Notes: a model not told the origin generated them from the sequence alone. Positions 6,949 to 15,382 are shown, counted from the first letter of the stretch. The stretch: 64,000 bases of DNA from an uncultured Gemmiger sp. (GCA_934502625.1 CAKSUQ010000005.1:1-64000); one strand, 5' to 3'. Made by a program: numbers and translations.

Positions 6949-8025
6949 CAAAATCGTCCCCCCGCCGACGACTACGTCACCGTCATACAGCACGACGGCC
7001 TGACCGCGGGTGATGGCGCGCTGCGGCTCGTCGAAGACGACCTTTACGATGCCGTTGTCCAGCGGGTAGACGGTGGCGGGCTGCTCGGCCTGGCGGTAGC
7101 GGGTCTTGGCCTTGACGCGCATCGGCTCGGTCAGCTCGGCGACCGAGATCCAGTTGAAATCGTCGGCCAACAGCGTCGTCGTGAACAGCTCGCTCTCCGG
7201 CCCCACAGTGACGGTGTTTTGCTCCATGTCCTTGCCGCAGACGTAGACCGGCGCGCCCAACGCCAGCCCCAGTCCCTTGCGCTGGCCGCAGGTGTAGCGC
7301 ACCGCACCGTGGTGGCGGCCGACGACGTTGCCGTTCGTGTCCAGAAAATCGCCGTCTGGGTAATATTTGCCGGTGTAGCGCTCCATAAAGCCGACATAAT
7401 CGCCGTCCGGCACAAAGCAGATGTCCTGACTGTCATGCTTGCGCGCGTTGCAGAAGCCCTGCTCCTCGGCAATTTTGCGGATGGACGGTTTGTCCATGCC
7501 GCCCAAGGGAAACTTCGTGTGCGCCAGCTGATCCTGCGTCAGCACATAGAGCACGTAGCTCTGGTCTTTTGCGGTGTACAGTGATTTTTTCAGCAGCCAG
7601 CGGCCGGTATCGGGGTCTTGCTCAATGCGGGCATAGTGGCCGGTCACGACGTAATCCAGCCCGTGCTCACGGGCAAAATCCAGCATTTTATCGAACTTCA
7701 TCGTGCGGTTGCAGTCGATGCAGGGGTTCGGCGTGCCGCCCGCTTCGTAGGTGGCGATGAACTTGCCGATGACCTGCTCGCGGAATTCCTCGGTGTAGTT
7801 CACAACCTCGAAGGGAATGTCGAGCTGGAACGCGACCTCGGCGGCGTCCTCAACGTCCTTGGCCGAGCAGCAGGTGTGAAAGCCGCTCTGCCCCAAATCC
7901 TCGTTCTGGTACAGGCGCATCGTCGCGCCCATGCAGCGGTAGCCCGCCTGCTTCATCAGGTAGGCAGCGACGGTGCTGTCCACGCCGCCGCTCATAGCAA
8001 TCAACGCGCCGGGGGTGTTTGACAT
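6946..8025 (-). CDS. mnmA: tRNA-specific 2-thiouridylase MnmA
   Basis: The 359-residue protein thiolates the wobble uridine of tRNA for Lys, Glu and Gln, taking sulfur from a cysteine desulfurase relay and activating the base with ATP. The PP-loop SGGVDS is at residues 12-17. The two catalytic cysteines are visible at 102 (NPCIDCN) and 203 (SQDICFV). VTGHYARI and GQRKGLGLA are further family motifs. The ATG at 8025 has GGGAGG six bases upstream. An in-frame extension to 8070 would read through the cysK terminator and was rejected. It lies between cysK and metY, so the whole segment concerns sulfur handling. Confidence 0.95.
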   Translation of the reverse strand: MSNTPGALIAMSGGVDSTVAAYLMKQAGYRCMGATMRLYQNEDLGQSGFHTCCSAKDVEDAAEVAFQLDIPFEVVNYTEEFREQVIGKFIATYEAGGTPNPCIDCNRTMKFDKMLDFAREHGLDYVVTGHYARIEQDPDTGRWLLKKSLYTAKDQSYVLYVLTQDQLAHTKFPLGGMDKPSIRKIAEEQGFCNARKHDSQDICFVPDGDYVGFMERYTGKYYPDGDFLDTNGNVVGRHHGAVRYTCGQRKGLGLALGAPVYVCGKDMEQNTVTVGPESELFTTTLLADDFNWISVAELTEPMRVKAKTRYRQAEQPATVYPLDNGIVKVVFDEPQRAITRGQAVVLYDGDVVVGGGTIL

Positions 8026-8048
8026 AGGAAGCCTCCCATTAAAAATCC

Positions 8049-8081
8049 AAAAAGCGCGGCAGACAAACATCTGCCGCGCTT
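8049..8081 (-). terminator. Terminator of cysK
   Basis: Twelve-base perfect stem AAGCGCGGCAGA/TCTGCCGCGCTT (8052-8063 with 8070-8081) with a six-base loop, followed on the minus strand by a T-rich stretch. Confidence 0.8.
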
Positions 8082-8110
8082 ATTATAGCAAAATTTCAGC
8101 CCGTATGCAA

Positions 8111-9043
8111 TCAATCCGCGAACAGCGGGGTGGACAGATAGCGGTCGCCGGTGTCAGGCAGCAGGGCGACGATGGTCTTGCCCTTGTTCTCCGGGCGCTT
8201 GGCCAGCTGGATGGCCGCCCACAGCGCCGCGCCGGAGGAGATGCCCACCAGCACGCCCTCCTTGTGGCCGATCAGCTTGCCGGTGGCAAAGGCGTCCTCG
8301 TTCGCGACGGGGATAACCTCGTCGTAAACCTTGGTGTTCAGCACGTCGGGCACAAAGCCTGCGCCGATGCCCTGAATCTTGTGCGCACCGGCCGTGCCCT
8401 TGCTCAGCACGGGGGAGGTGGCGGGCTCGACAGCCACGACCTTGACGGCGGGGTTCCGGCTCTTCAGGTACTCGCCGACGCCGGTCACCGTGCCGCCCGT
8501 GCCGACACCTGCGACAAAGATGTCGACCTTGCCGTCGGTGTCCTCCCAGATCTCAGGACCGGTGGTGCGCTTGTGGGCGTCGGGGTTGGCCGGGTTCACG
8601 AACTGGCCGGGCACAAAGCTGTTGGGGATCTCCTTTGCCAGCTCGTCAGCCTTGGCGATGGCACCCTTCATGCCCTTGGCACCGTCGGTCAGCACCAACT
8701 CGGCACCGTAGGCCTTCATCAGCTGGCGGCGCTCGACGCTCATCGTCTCCGGCATTACGATGATGATACGGTAGCCGCGGGCGGCGGCAACGGAGGCCAG
8801 ACCAATGCCGGTGTTGCCGGAGGTCGGCTCGATGATGACGGAGCCGGGCTTCAGCTTGCCGGAGGCCTCGGCGTCGTCGATCATCGCCTTGGCGATGCGG
8901 TCTTTGACAGAACCGGCGGGGTTAAAATATTCCAGCTTGCCGAGGATTTTTGCCGCAAGGTTCTCGGCGGCTTCAATGTGGGTGAACTCCAGCAGAGGGG
9001 TGCGGCCGATCAGCTGGTCAGCGGAAGTATAAATCTTGCTCAT
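8111..9043 (-). CDS. cysK: Cysteine synthase (O-acetylserine sulfhydrylase)
   Basis: The 310-residue PLP enzyme makes cysteine from O-acetylserine and sulfide. The N-terminus reads [10 protein letters not shown] and the cofactor Lys is in [10 protein letters not shown] (Lys47). [12 protein letters not shown] is the substrate loop and [15 protein letters not shown] binds the PLP phosphate. [11 protein letters not shown] lies near the C-terminus. Length fits the CysK type. The ATG at 9043 follows GGAGG. The gene has its own promoter with an operator just downstream of the -10 box, and the divergent Rrf2-family gene probably encodes its regulator. Confidence 0.95.
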   Translation of the reverse strand: MSKIYTSADQLIGRTPLLEFTHIEAAENLAAKILGKLEYFNPAGSVKDRIAKAMIDDAEASGKLKPGSVIIEPTSGNTGIGLASVAAARGYRIIIVMPETMSVERRQLMKAYGAELVLTDGAKGMKGAIAKADELAKEIPNSFVPGQFVNPANPDAHKRTTGPEIWEDTDGKVDIFVAGVGTGGTVTGVGEYLKSRNPAVKVVAVEPATSPVLSKGTAGAHKIQGIGAGFVPDVLNTKVYDEVIPVANEDAFATGKLIGHKEGVLVGISSGAALWAAIQLAKRPENKGKTIVALLPDTGDRYLSTPLFAD

Positions 9044-9094
9044 GGTAGTTTCCTCCATCGTCATTTCTGTTTTATATCGGGTAACGGAACGGTT

Positions 9095-9145
9095 TTACAG
9101 CAGGTGACGGCGACATCGCGCGTATGGTGCAAATCCCTTTCGCAT
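9095..9145 (-). CDS. Possible 16-residue leader ORF upstream of cysK
   Basis: An ATG at 9145 lies 11 bases after AAAGG and opens a 16-codon frame ending in Cys-Arg-Arg-His-Leu-Leu-stop. A second ATG in another frame starts earlier. Only one Cys codon is present and no terminator was found between this ORF and cysK, so support is weak. It is listed because the metY leader has a better example. Confidence 0.2.
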   Translation of the reverse strand: MRKGFAPYARCRRHLL

Positions 9146-9156
9146 AACAATTCATA

Positions 9157-9206
9157 CCTTTCTTGTAGGTTGATAGGATTGTACAACATATTTTCCCGTT
9201 TGTCAA
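9157..9206 (-). promoter_or_regulatory. cysK promoter and operator
   Basis: Minus strand: TTGACA (9201-9206), 17 bases, TACAAT (9178-9183). The site CCTT-N6-AGGTTG (plus strand, 9157-9172) lies at the start of the transcript and matches the spacing of the site at the rrf2 promoter. Confidence 0.65.
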
Positions 9207-9250
9207 TAGGGAAATAGGGAATTTTCCTCACTTTTTTTGTGGGGAAGGGG

Positions 9251-9282
9251 TTGCTATCCTATTTACCAACCTGTATAATAGG
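9251..9282 (+). promoter_or_regulatory. rrf2-family regulator promoter and operator
   Basis: TTGCTA (9251-9256), 17 bases, TATAAT (9274-9279). CAACCT-N6-TAGG (9267-9282) overlaps the -10 box. It is the reverse-complement form of the cysK site, which suggests autoregulation. Confidence 0.6.
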
Positions 9283-9312
9283 AAATAAGAAAACGAAGGA
9301 GCACACGTCAAA

Positions 9313-9744
9313 ATGATGATTTCAACGAAAGGCCGCTACGCGCTGCGCGTCATGATCGACATTGCCGAGAACCAGCACGACGGCTACATCCCATTAAAGG
9401 AAATCGCCGCGCGGCAGGAAATATCGGAAAAATATCTTGAGGCCATTGTGAAAAGCCTCGTCAAAGCGCGGTATTTGACCGGCCTGCGGGGCAAATCCGG
9501 CGGCTACCGCCTGACAAAGACCCCCGACGAATACACGGTGGGCAACATCCTGCGCCTGACCGAGGGCAGCCTTGCCCCGGTGGCTTGCTTGGAGCAGAAC
9601 TCCGTGGAATGCCCGCGCATGGGGGATTGCCACACCCTGCCGATGTGGCGCAAATTGAACACGATGATCAACGACTACTTCGACGGCATCACCCTCGCCG
9701 ATCTAGTCAATGCCGCCCCGCCGGGCAATGATTACGTGATTTAA
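9313..9744 (+). CDS. Rrf2/IscR-family transcriptional regulator
   Basis: The 143-residue protein has the Rrf2 winged helix at the N-terminus (MISTKGRYALRVMIDIA), the helix ISEKYLEAIVKSLVKA and the wing GLRGKSGGYRL. Cys92, Cys100 and Cys106, followed by His107, resemble the three-Cys-plus-His ligand set that binds a [2Fe-2S] cluster in IscR, though the first spacing is longer. Cysteine regulators such as CymR lack this set. It is divergent from cysK, and a similar dyad occurs at its own, the cysK and the metY promoters. I infer that it controls sulfur assimilation and possibly senses Fe-S status. AAGGAG precedes the ATG at 9313; the ATG at 9316 is an alternative. Confidence 0.88.
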   Translation: MMISTKGRYALRVMIDIAENQHDGYIPLKEIAARQEISEKYLEAIVKSLVKARYLTGLRGKSGGYRLTKTPDEYTVGNILRLTEGSLAPVACLEQNSVECPRMGDCHTLPMWRKLNTMINDYFDGITLADLVNAAPPGNDYVI

Positions 9745-9750
9745 ACGTAT

Positions 9751-9795
9751 AAAAAGAGGAGCTATACCCGGTGTCGGGTATAGCTCCTCTCTTTT
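9751..9795. terminator. Bidirectional terminator between rrf2 and gltX
   Basis: Sixteen-base perfect stem AGAGGAGCTATACCCG/CGGGTATAGCTCCTCT (9755-9770 with 9775-9790), with an A run on the left and a CTTTT tract on the right. It serves the two convergent genes. Confidence 0.9.
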
Positions 9796-9806
9796 GTATG
9801 TGTGGA

Positions 9807-11249
9807 TTATAAGCTTTCCACCGCGGCCTTTACGCGTTTAATCGTCTCGTCCTTGCCCATCATGGCGGCGAGGTCGGTGCCGCCGCCAGGGGTGCGGGAC
9901 TTGCCGGACAGGGCGATGCCCAGCGGGAACAGCAGCCAGCCGTTCTTCTTTTCCATCTGCTCGGCCAGCGTCTTGCAGGCCTCGAAGATCGCGTCGCGGC
10001 TCCAGTCGGTCTGCGCCTCCAGCACGGGCAGCAGGGCGGTCAGCGCCTCCTTGGCGGACTCCGGCGTTGTCTTCTGCTTCTTGTTGCGGTACATCTCGGC
10101 GTCGATGGGCAGCACGGCGTCAAAGAAATCGAGCTGCGGCGGAATGTCCTCCAGCACCTCGCAGCGAGGCTGCAGGTTGGCGCAGAGCAGGTCGCGGTCG
10201 ATGTCACAGTGGACGGCGCGGTCGATGAACGGGTCGGCCAGACGGCGGAACTCCTCGGCCGGCAGCGCACGGATGTACGCGGCGTTGATGGCGCGCAACT
10301 TCAGCGGGTCGAAAATCGCCGGGGACTTGGAAATGCGCGCGGGATCCCAAATTTTGATCATCTCGTCCAGCGAGAAGATCTCCTGCTCACCTTCGGGCGC
10401 CCAGCCCAGCAGCAGCAGATAGTTCAGCACGGCGGCGGGCAGGTAGCCCTTCGCCACCAAGTCCTGATAGCTGGCGTCGCCGTTGCGCTTCGACAGCTTG
10501 TTCTGCGCGTCCTTCATGACGGGCGGGCAGTGGACGTAGACCGGCTTCTCCCAGCCGAAGGCGTCGTACAAAAGGTTATACTTCGGCGTCGAGGACAGGT
10601 ACTCGCTGCCGCGGATGACGTGGGTGATGCCCATAAGGTGATCGTCCACGACGTTTGCAAAGTTATAGGTCGGCATACCGTCGGTTTTGATCAGGATCTG
10701 GTCGTCCAGCTCCTTGACGTCGACCTCGATGTGGCCGTAGACGACGTCGTCGAAGCCCGCCACGCCGGATTCGGGGATCTTCTGGCGGATGACGTAGGGC
10801 TCGCCTGCGGCCAGCTTGGCATCGATTTCATCCTGCGTCAGATGGCGGCAGTGGCCGTCGTAATGGGTCATCTCGCCCGCCGCGCGCTGCGCCTCGTGCA
10901 TCTCGTTCAGGCGCTCCTCGGTGCAGAAGCAGTAGTAGGCTTTGCCCGCCTTGACGAGCTGCTCGGCATACTGCTTGAACATGCCCATGCGCTCGCTCTG
11001 GACATAGGGGCCGACGGGGCCGCCGACGTCGGGACCCTCGTCCCAGGTCAGGCCGGTGGCCTTCAGCGTGCCGTAGATGATGTCGGTCGCGCCCTCGACC
11101 AGACGGCCCTGATCGGTGTCCTCAATGCGCAGGATAAAGGTGCCGCCGTTGTGGCGCGCCTGCAAATAGGTATACAAAGCCGTGCGCAGGTTGCCGACGT
11201 GCATATAGCCCGTGGGGGACGGCGCAAAGCGGGTGCGAACATTTGCCAT
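9807..11249 (-). CDS. gltX: Glutamate-tRNA ligase
   Basis: The 480-residue class I synthetase charges tRNA-Glu, and in many Clostridia also tRNA-Gln, which is then amidated. It begins MANVRTRFAPSPTGYMHVGN, the HIGH signature in its MHVG form. The KMSKS-type loop reads NKLSKRNGD. HCPPVMKD and GWAPEGEQE are further GluRS motifs. The C-terminal anticodon-binding part is complete. The 5' leader is short, with no T-box. It ends against the shared terminator with rrf2. Confidence 0.95.
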   Translation of the reverse strand: MANVRTRFAPSPTGYMHVGNLRTALYTYLQARHNGGTFILRIEDTDQGRLVEGATDIIYGTLKATGLTWDEGPDVGGPVGPYVQSERMGMFKQYAEQLVKAGKAYYCFCTEERLNEMHEAQRAAGEMTHYDGHCRHLTQDEIDAKLAAGEPYVIRQKIPESGVAGFDDVVYGHIEVDVKELDDQILIKTDGMPTYNFANVVDDHLMGITHVIRGSEYLSSTPKYNLLYDAFGWEKPVYVHCPPVMKDAQNKLSKRNGDASYQDLVAKGYLPAAVLNYLLLLGWAPEGEQEIFSLDEMIKIWDPARISKSPAIFDPLKLRAINAAYIRALPAEEFRRLADPFIDRAVHCDIDRDLLCANLQPRCEVLEDIPPQLDFFDAVLPIDAEMYRNKKQKTTPESAKEALTALLPVLEAQTDWSRDAIFEACKTLAEQMEKKNGWLLFPLGIALSGKSRTPGGGTDLAAMMGKDETIKRVKAAVESL

Positions 11250-11287
11250 AGTGATTTCCCCTTTTTCTAAGTTGCGTAAGTAGTTTT

Positions 11288-11316
11288 ATTATAAGCGCAT
11301 TGGCATAAGGTGTCAA
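11288..11316 (-). promoter_or_regulatory. gltX promoter
   Basis: Minus strand: TTGACA (11311-11316), 17 bases, TATAAT (11288-11293). Only about 35 bases separate the -10 box from the gltX start codon. Confidence 0.7.
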
Positions 11317-11360
11317 TGCGGCAGGCGAAGCTGGAGAGTAGAGTTTAAAATTAAGAGTTT

Positions 11361-11371
11361 AGATTTGGTGT
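11361..11371. repeat. Left copy of an inverted repeat flanking a low-GC gene
   Basis: AGATTTGGTGT here and its exact reverse complement ACACCAAATCT at 11881-11891 flank the orphan gene at 11501-11821. A GTTTARAATT-like stretch lies next to both copies. Confidence 0.45.
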
Positions 11372-11404
11372 ACCCGCCGCGCGGGCACAAATTTACAATA
11401 AGGC

Positions 11405-11432
11405 GTAGGGCGGGGTGCCCCCACCCCGCCGG
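11405..11432. repeat. Family A half-element
   Basis: GTAGGGC followed by GGGGTGCCCCCACCCC. Only one of the two usual hairpins is recognisable. Confidence 0.5.
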
Positions 11433-11500
11433 GGAAGCTGACGGCTGCAGCAGCCTCCGTGGCGGCCCTGCAAACTGGAAGTTTCACATTACCTTTCGTA

Positions 11501-11821
11501 CTATTTTTCCATAAAATATCTGTAAGCAGCTTCTTCAATCTCGCCACATTCATTCAGCAGATTGCCATCTTCATCATATAACTTATAGGCGCTCTGGACA
11601 TTCCCCAATGCGGCTTCACCATCTAAACCAAGTAACAGCGTATAGTAGTTTTCATTCAGTACCAGATTAAGCAATTCATATAATTCATCTTTTTCTATTC
11701 CTTTTTCAAATAAGCTTCTCAGTTTTTCTGCAACAATTGTCTGAGACCCATCTCTGAAATACTCCGATAAAATGGCCTCTTTTTCGTCATAGCATAACTT
11801 TATAAATTGCTCACCTGTCAT
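11501..11821 (-). CDS. Small hypothetical protein, low-GC orphan
   Basis: I do not recognise this gene with certainty. The 106-residue product is acidic, soluble and probably helical, without signal or membrane segments. The stretch YYTLLLGLDGEAALGNVQ followed by YKLYDEDGNLL recalls small orphan proteins found near contact-toxin or mobile loci, possibly immunity proteins, but no toxin partner is present. Base composition is clearly more AT-rich than the neighbours and codons such as AAA, GAA and TTA are frequent, which suggests transfer. The ATG at 11821 has GAGG upstream; a TTG at 11845 is a possible longer start. Inverted repeats lie on both sides. Confidence 0.6.
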   Translation of the reverse strand: MTGEQFIKLCYDEKEAILSEYFRDGSQTIVAEKLRSLFEKGIEKDELYELLNLVLNENYYTLLLGLDGEAALGNVQSAYKLYDEDGNLLNECGEIEEAAYRYFMEK

Positions 11822-11880
11822 ATTTTCCTCATACCTTTCCGTCAACTTCCGATTTGTCAGTGTGCTGTACTGGGGCAGTC

Positions 11881-11891
11881 ACACCAAATCT
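11881..11891. repeat. Right copy of the inverted repeat flanking the low-GC gene
   Basis: ACACCAAATCT, the reverse complement of 11361-11371, followed by GAATTCTAAAC. The pair could mark the ends of a small inserted segment of about 530 bp. Confidence 0.45.
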
Positions 11892-11939
11892 GAATTCTAA
11901 ACGCTTGCTTTCAGGCGCTAAGCAAACGCATTTGCGGCA

Positions 11940-13229
11940 TCATACCAAAAACGGCTCAAAGCGGTGCAGGTCGTCAATTTTTACGGTAGCACGGTAAAAA
12001 ACGCCGTCCTCGCGGTATTCCTCCGCCGCTACGCTGCCGCGGCTGCGAAGGATGTCAGCGAGGGAAAGTTTATCGTAGGGCAGCACAATTTCAATTGTGC
12101 GCACGCGGTGGCCTAGCACATCGTCCAGCTTTGCCAGCAGCTCCGGCAGGCCGTAGCCGGTCTTGGCGCTCGTCAGCAAAATGTCTGGGTCGAAGGCGAC
12201 GGCGTTCGCGGTATCGCACTTGTTGTAGACGACCAGCTGCGGGATGCCCTCGCAGTCGAGACTGCCCAAAACTTCGTCGGTTACGGCCAGCTGGTCGGCG
12301 GCCTGCGCGTCGCCCGCGTCGGCCACCTTGATAATGACGTCGGCGAACGCCGCTTCCTCCAGCGTCGATTTGAACGCTTCGACCAGATGATGCGGCAGGC
12401 GGCTGACGAAGCCGACCGTGTCCACCAGAATAATTTGCAGCCCGCTGGGCAGCACCAGCTTGCGCGCCGTCGGGTCAAGGGTGGCAAACAGCATGTCAGC
12501 CTCAAAAATCTGCTCGCCGCACAGCGCGTTCAGCAGGCTCGATTTGCCGACGTTCGTGTAGCCGACCAGCGCCACAACGGGGACGTTGTTCTTCTGGCGG
12601 GCGCGCCGGGTCTCGCCGCGCCGCTTTTCCAGCTCCTTCAGGCGGCCTTCCAGATGCTCGATGCGGTGGTGCAGGTGGCGGCGGTCAAGCTCCAGCTTCG
12701 TCTCACCGGCACCGCGGCGGGCACCGCCGCCGCCGCCACCGCCGCCGCCCTGACGGCTCAGGGATTCGCCCAAGCCCTGCAGGCGCGGCAGCTGATAGCG
12801 CAGCGTGGCAAGCTCGGTCTGCAATTTGCCCTCGTTTGTCGTAGCGCGGGCGCGGAAAATTTCAAGAATCAGCATTGTGCGGTCGAGCACTTCGACTTGC
12901 AGCGCCGCCGACAGGTTGCGGATCTGGCTGCCCGTCAACTCGCCGTCGAAGATCGCCGCCGCCGCGTTCACGTTCTGGCAGACCAGCCGCGCCTCGGCCA
13001 CTTTGCCCTCGCCCAGCAGCGTCGCGGCTTCGGGCGTCGCGCGCTTCTGCACGACCTCGGCCACGGCGTCCATGCCGTTGGCGTCAGCCAGCGCGCGCAG
13101 TTCGTCAAGGCTGCGCACCATATCGTACTTGCCTTGGTCGAGCGCCAGCAGCATCACAGGCAGCTTTTCACTGTCGGTCGCTTTCTGGGCGGTCGTGCCA
13201 AAGTCCAATTCAGTCGTGTTATCGCTCAT
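11940..13229 (-). CDS. hflX: GTPase HflX
   Basis: The 429-residue GTPase binds the 50S ribosomal subunit and splits or rescues stalled ribosomes. The N-terminal HflX domain (GGKVAEARLV-like region, DGELTGSQIRNL) precedes a linker of nine Gly at 161-169 and the helical segment RGAGETKLELDRR. The G domain has the P-loop GYTNVGKSS at 223-231, switch DTVGFVSRLPHHLVEAF, and YNKCD for guanine recognition. The start overlaps the stop of the acetyltransferase gene by ATGA. The Gly run is encoded by a GGC-rich tract (about 12720-12752), a place where slippage could change its length. Confidence 0.95.
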   Translation of the reverse strand: MSDNTTELDFGTTAQKATDSEKLPVMLLALDQGKYDMVRSLDELRALADANGMDAVAEVVQKRATPEAATLLGEGKVAEARLVCQNVNAAAAIFDGELTGSQIRNLSAALQVEVLDRTMLILEIFRARATTNEGKLQTELATLRYQLPRLQGLGESLSRQGGGGGGGGGARRGAGETKLELDRRHLHHRIEHLEGRLKELEKRRGETRRARQKNNVPVVALVGYTNVGKSSLLNALCGEQIFEADMLFATLDPTARKLVLPSGLQIILVDTVGFVSRLPHHLVEAFKSTLEEAAFADVIIKVADAGDAQAADQLAVTDEVLGSLDCEGIPQLVVYNKCDTANAVAFDPDILLTSAKTGYGLPELLAKLDDVLGHRVRTIEIVLPYDKLSLADILRSRGSVAAEEYREDGVFYRATVKIDDLHRFEPFLV

Positions 13230-13804
13230 AAATCCTCTTTCAAAAGATGGTACGCGCGGCAGGGCACCGGTGTGCCGTCAAACTTGCGGTCGGTCACGTC
13301 GTGGTCGTAGACAAAGCCCGCCTTCTGCAAAACCGCGCTGCTGGCAATGTTCTCGTTGGCGTGGACGGCGGCCAGCCAGTCCGCCCCCACCGTGTCGAAC
13401 CAGTAGTCCCGCACGGTACAGAGTGCCTCGGTTGCGTAGCCTTTATTCCACCACTTGCGGCCGAGAGCGTAGCCGACCTCCCACGCGTCGCCGAGGCGCT
13501 CGGTGTTCAGGTGCCAGCCCATCCGCAGCTGCGGGGCAGGGAAGAGGCTGATCGTGCCGAACAGCACCTCTGTGCGCCGGTCGGTGATGCCCCACTGATA
13601 AAAGGCAGGATCGTCGTAGTGCTTCTCCCACTCGTTCAGCGTTTCGGCGGTCTCGCCCCAGCTGCGGTGGGCATTCCAGCGCAGATACTGGGTCACCTGT
13701 TTGTCGCTTGCCCAGTTATTGTACATCATTTCGCTGTCGTCGATGGAAAGCCGCCGCAAAACAAGCCGTTCTGTCTCCAACTGTTGTGTGCCGCAATGCT
13801 TCAT
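13226..13804 (-). CDS. GNAT-family N-acetyltransferase (RimJ/RimL type)
   Basis: The 192-residue protein has the RimJ/RimL pattern: LETERLVLRRLSIDD at the start, GYALGRKWWNKGYATEAL in the acetyl-CoA-binding motif A (with a Gly-Tyr-Ala turn), and HANENIASSAVLQKAGF near the end. It would acetylate a protein N-terminus, an amino-sugar or a small amine. The substrate is not readable. It is coupled to hflX through an ATGA overlap and lies 9 bases after the flippase gene, so it is probably in the same transcript. Confidence 0.85.
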   Translation of the reverse strand: MKHCGTQQLETERLVLRRLSIDDSEMMYNNWASDKQVTQYLRWNAHRSWGETAETLNEWEKHYDDPAFYQWGITDRRTEVLFGTISLFPAPQLRMGWHLNTERLGDAWEVGYALGRKWWNKGYATEALCTVRDYWFDTVGADWLAAVHANENIASSAVLQKAGFVYDHDVTDRKFDGTPVPCRAYHLLKEDL

Positions 13805-13813
13805 GATTCTCCC

Positions 13814-15268
13814 TCACTTTTTATGAAAGACGCTGCGCAGGATGCCCAGCCCCATGCCCCACAGCTTTGCAAGCTGGGTGCGATACAATGTGCAGTAGAT
13901 GAACAAAATCATACCTACCAGCGCAAATTTTACAAAGAAATGCTGCCACAGCAGCGTGCCGACGGCCGTGACCGCAAACGCCAGCAGAAAGCCGGAGATC
14001 GTTTTGGGGTAGCTGGCGACCGTGCGGTAGTACATCTGCCCTGTGACGCTGCGGTACAAAAAGGCAATGCCGTTGCTGGCGGCCAGTGCCAGCGCCGCGC
14101 CGGTCAGGCCGAAGCGGGGCACCAGCACTGCGCACAGCCCGAAGTTGGACAGCGCCCCCAGCCCGATGCCGATGGTGTCGTGCCACGGTTTGCGGGCAAT
14201 CGAATTGCCGTAGACCGTGCCCTCGCACAGAATGTTGAAGACGACGGCCAGCATCAAAAGCGGGAAGATGGCAAGGCAGCCGCGCTTATCCGGGAAGATG
14301 ACGAAGACGATGTCCTCGAACATGACCAGCACACAGAAAAAACCGAAAATCAGCAGATTCAAGACATCGTGTACGCGGCAGATGCGCTCCTGCTCGTCGC
14401 GGTAATGGGCGTAGACATAGGGACCCCAATAGGTTGAAAAACCGGCCTGAATCGCCGTGACGAGCTGCGCGAGACTGTACCCGAAGGCAAACAAGCCCTG
14501 CGCATTTTCGCCGCAGGCGTTGCCCACAAACGAAAGGCAGATGCCGCTGGACAGGCTGAACAGGATCTGCGCGGGTGCCAGCGCCACGCCGTAGGGCACG
14601 GTCTGCTTGGCGACGCCGCCCAGCTGCGCCGCAGGCAGCGGGGCGAAGACGGCGGAACGGTATTTATAGCCGAACGCGATGGCGACGACGCCGAAGCTCA
14701 AAATCGCGGCGACGGCCAGCAGAAAGACGTTCGAGGTCAGAAAGCCGGGCAGCAGATAAAACAGGTTGTAGCAGCCCTGCATCCAGAGCGTTTCGGCCGT
14801 GTAGGCGCGCAGGTCGTTTTCAAGGCGGAGCAGCACGTTTAAATACCGCACCAGCATGTACAGCGCCGCGTTGATAAACAGCAGCGGCACGATGGCCGCG
14901 CCCGCCGTGCTCAGGCCGAAGGCCGCCGCCAGCGGCTGCGCAAAAAAGACGCTGCCCACGACGCCCAGCAGCATCATGAACGCCGCCGAAATGCGGGTGC
15001 AGGCCGCGAACAGCTGGCGCGGCTCGACCCCGGCGGGCGGCTCGTGGTAGAACCGCAGCAGCGCTTGGTCGAGGCCGAGGATGCCGATGTTCATGACGGT
15101 GGCCGTGTAGGTCATGAAGGTGACGGGCGCGCCCAGCACCTCGGCAGGCAGCAGCCCCTTGACGATGAGCGCCAGCCCCGTGATGGCAAAGCCCAGATAG
15201 GTCGCCACCGAATACTTCATCACGTTCCCGGCGAAGGATTCACCGGAGTTTTTTTTCTGGTCTGACAT
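13814..15268 (-). CDS. Polysaccharide flippase-like membrane protein (Wzx/MATE fold)
   Basis: The 484-residue protein has about 12-14 hydrophobic segments and the general pattern of oligosaccharide flippases of the MOP superfamily, including a polar start (GNVMKYSVATYLGFAITGLAL) and LDQALLRFYHE between early helices. It would move lipid-linked glycan units across the membrane. The ATG at 15268 is preceded by AGGAC. Its neighbours are a surface-carbohydrate protein, an SGNH protein and an MBOAT acyltransferase, which supports a role in cell-surface polysaccharide export. The exact substrate is unknown. Confidence 0.8.
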   Translation of the reverse strand: MSDQKKNSGESFAGNVMKYSVATYLGFAITGLALIVKGLLPAEVLGAPVTFMTYTATVMNIGILGLDQALLRFYHEPPAGVEPRQLFAACTRISAAFMMLLGVVGSVFFAQPLAAAFGLSTAGAAIVPLLFINAALYMLVRYLNVLLRLENDLRAYTAETLWMQGCYNLFYLLPGFLTSNVFLLAVAAILSFGVVAIAFGYKYRSAVFAPLPAAQLGGVAKQTVPYGVALAPAQILFSLSSGICLSFVGNACGENAQGLFAFGYSLAQLVTAIQAGFSTYWGPYVYAHYRDEQERICRVHDVLNLLIFGFFCVLVMFEDIVFVIFPDKRGCLAIFPLLMLAVVFNILCEGTVYGNSIARKPWHDTIGIGLGALSNFGLCAVLVPRFGLTGAALALAASNGIAFLYRSVTGQMYYRTVASYPKTISGFLLAFAVTAVGTLLWQHFFVKFALVGMILFIYCTLYRTQLAKLWGMGLGILRSVFHKK

Positions 15269-15292
15269 GATTATTTGTCCTGTCGTAGAGTT

Positions 15293-15378
15293 GTAGGGGC
15301 CGGGCATGCCCGGCCCGCGGCCTTGCCATTACTGCGCGTCTGCCGCACTGCGGAGGGCCGGGCATGCCCGGCCCCTAC
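15293..15378. repeat. Family A repeat
   Basis: Complete 86-bp element: GTAGGGGCCGGGCATGCCCG-type hairpin, a variable centre, and a second copy of the hairpin ending GCCCCTAC. Confidence 0.8.
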
Positions 15379-15382
15379 ATGC

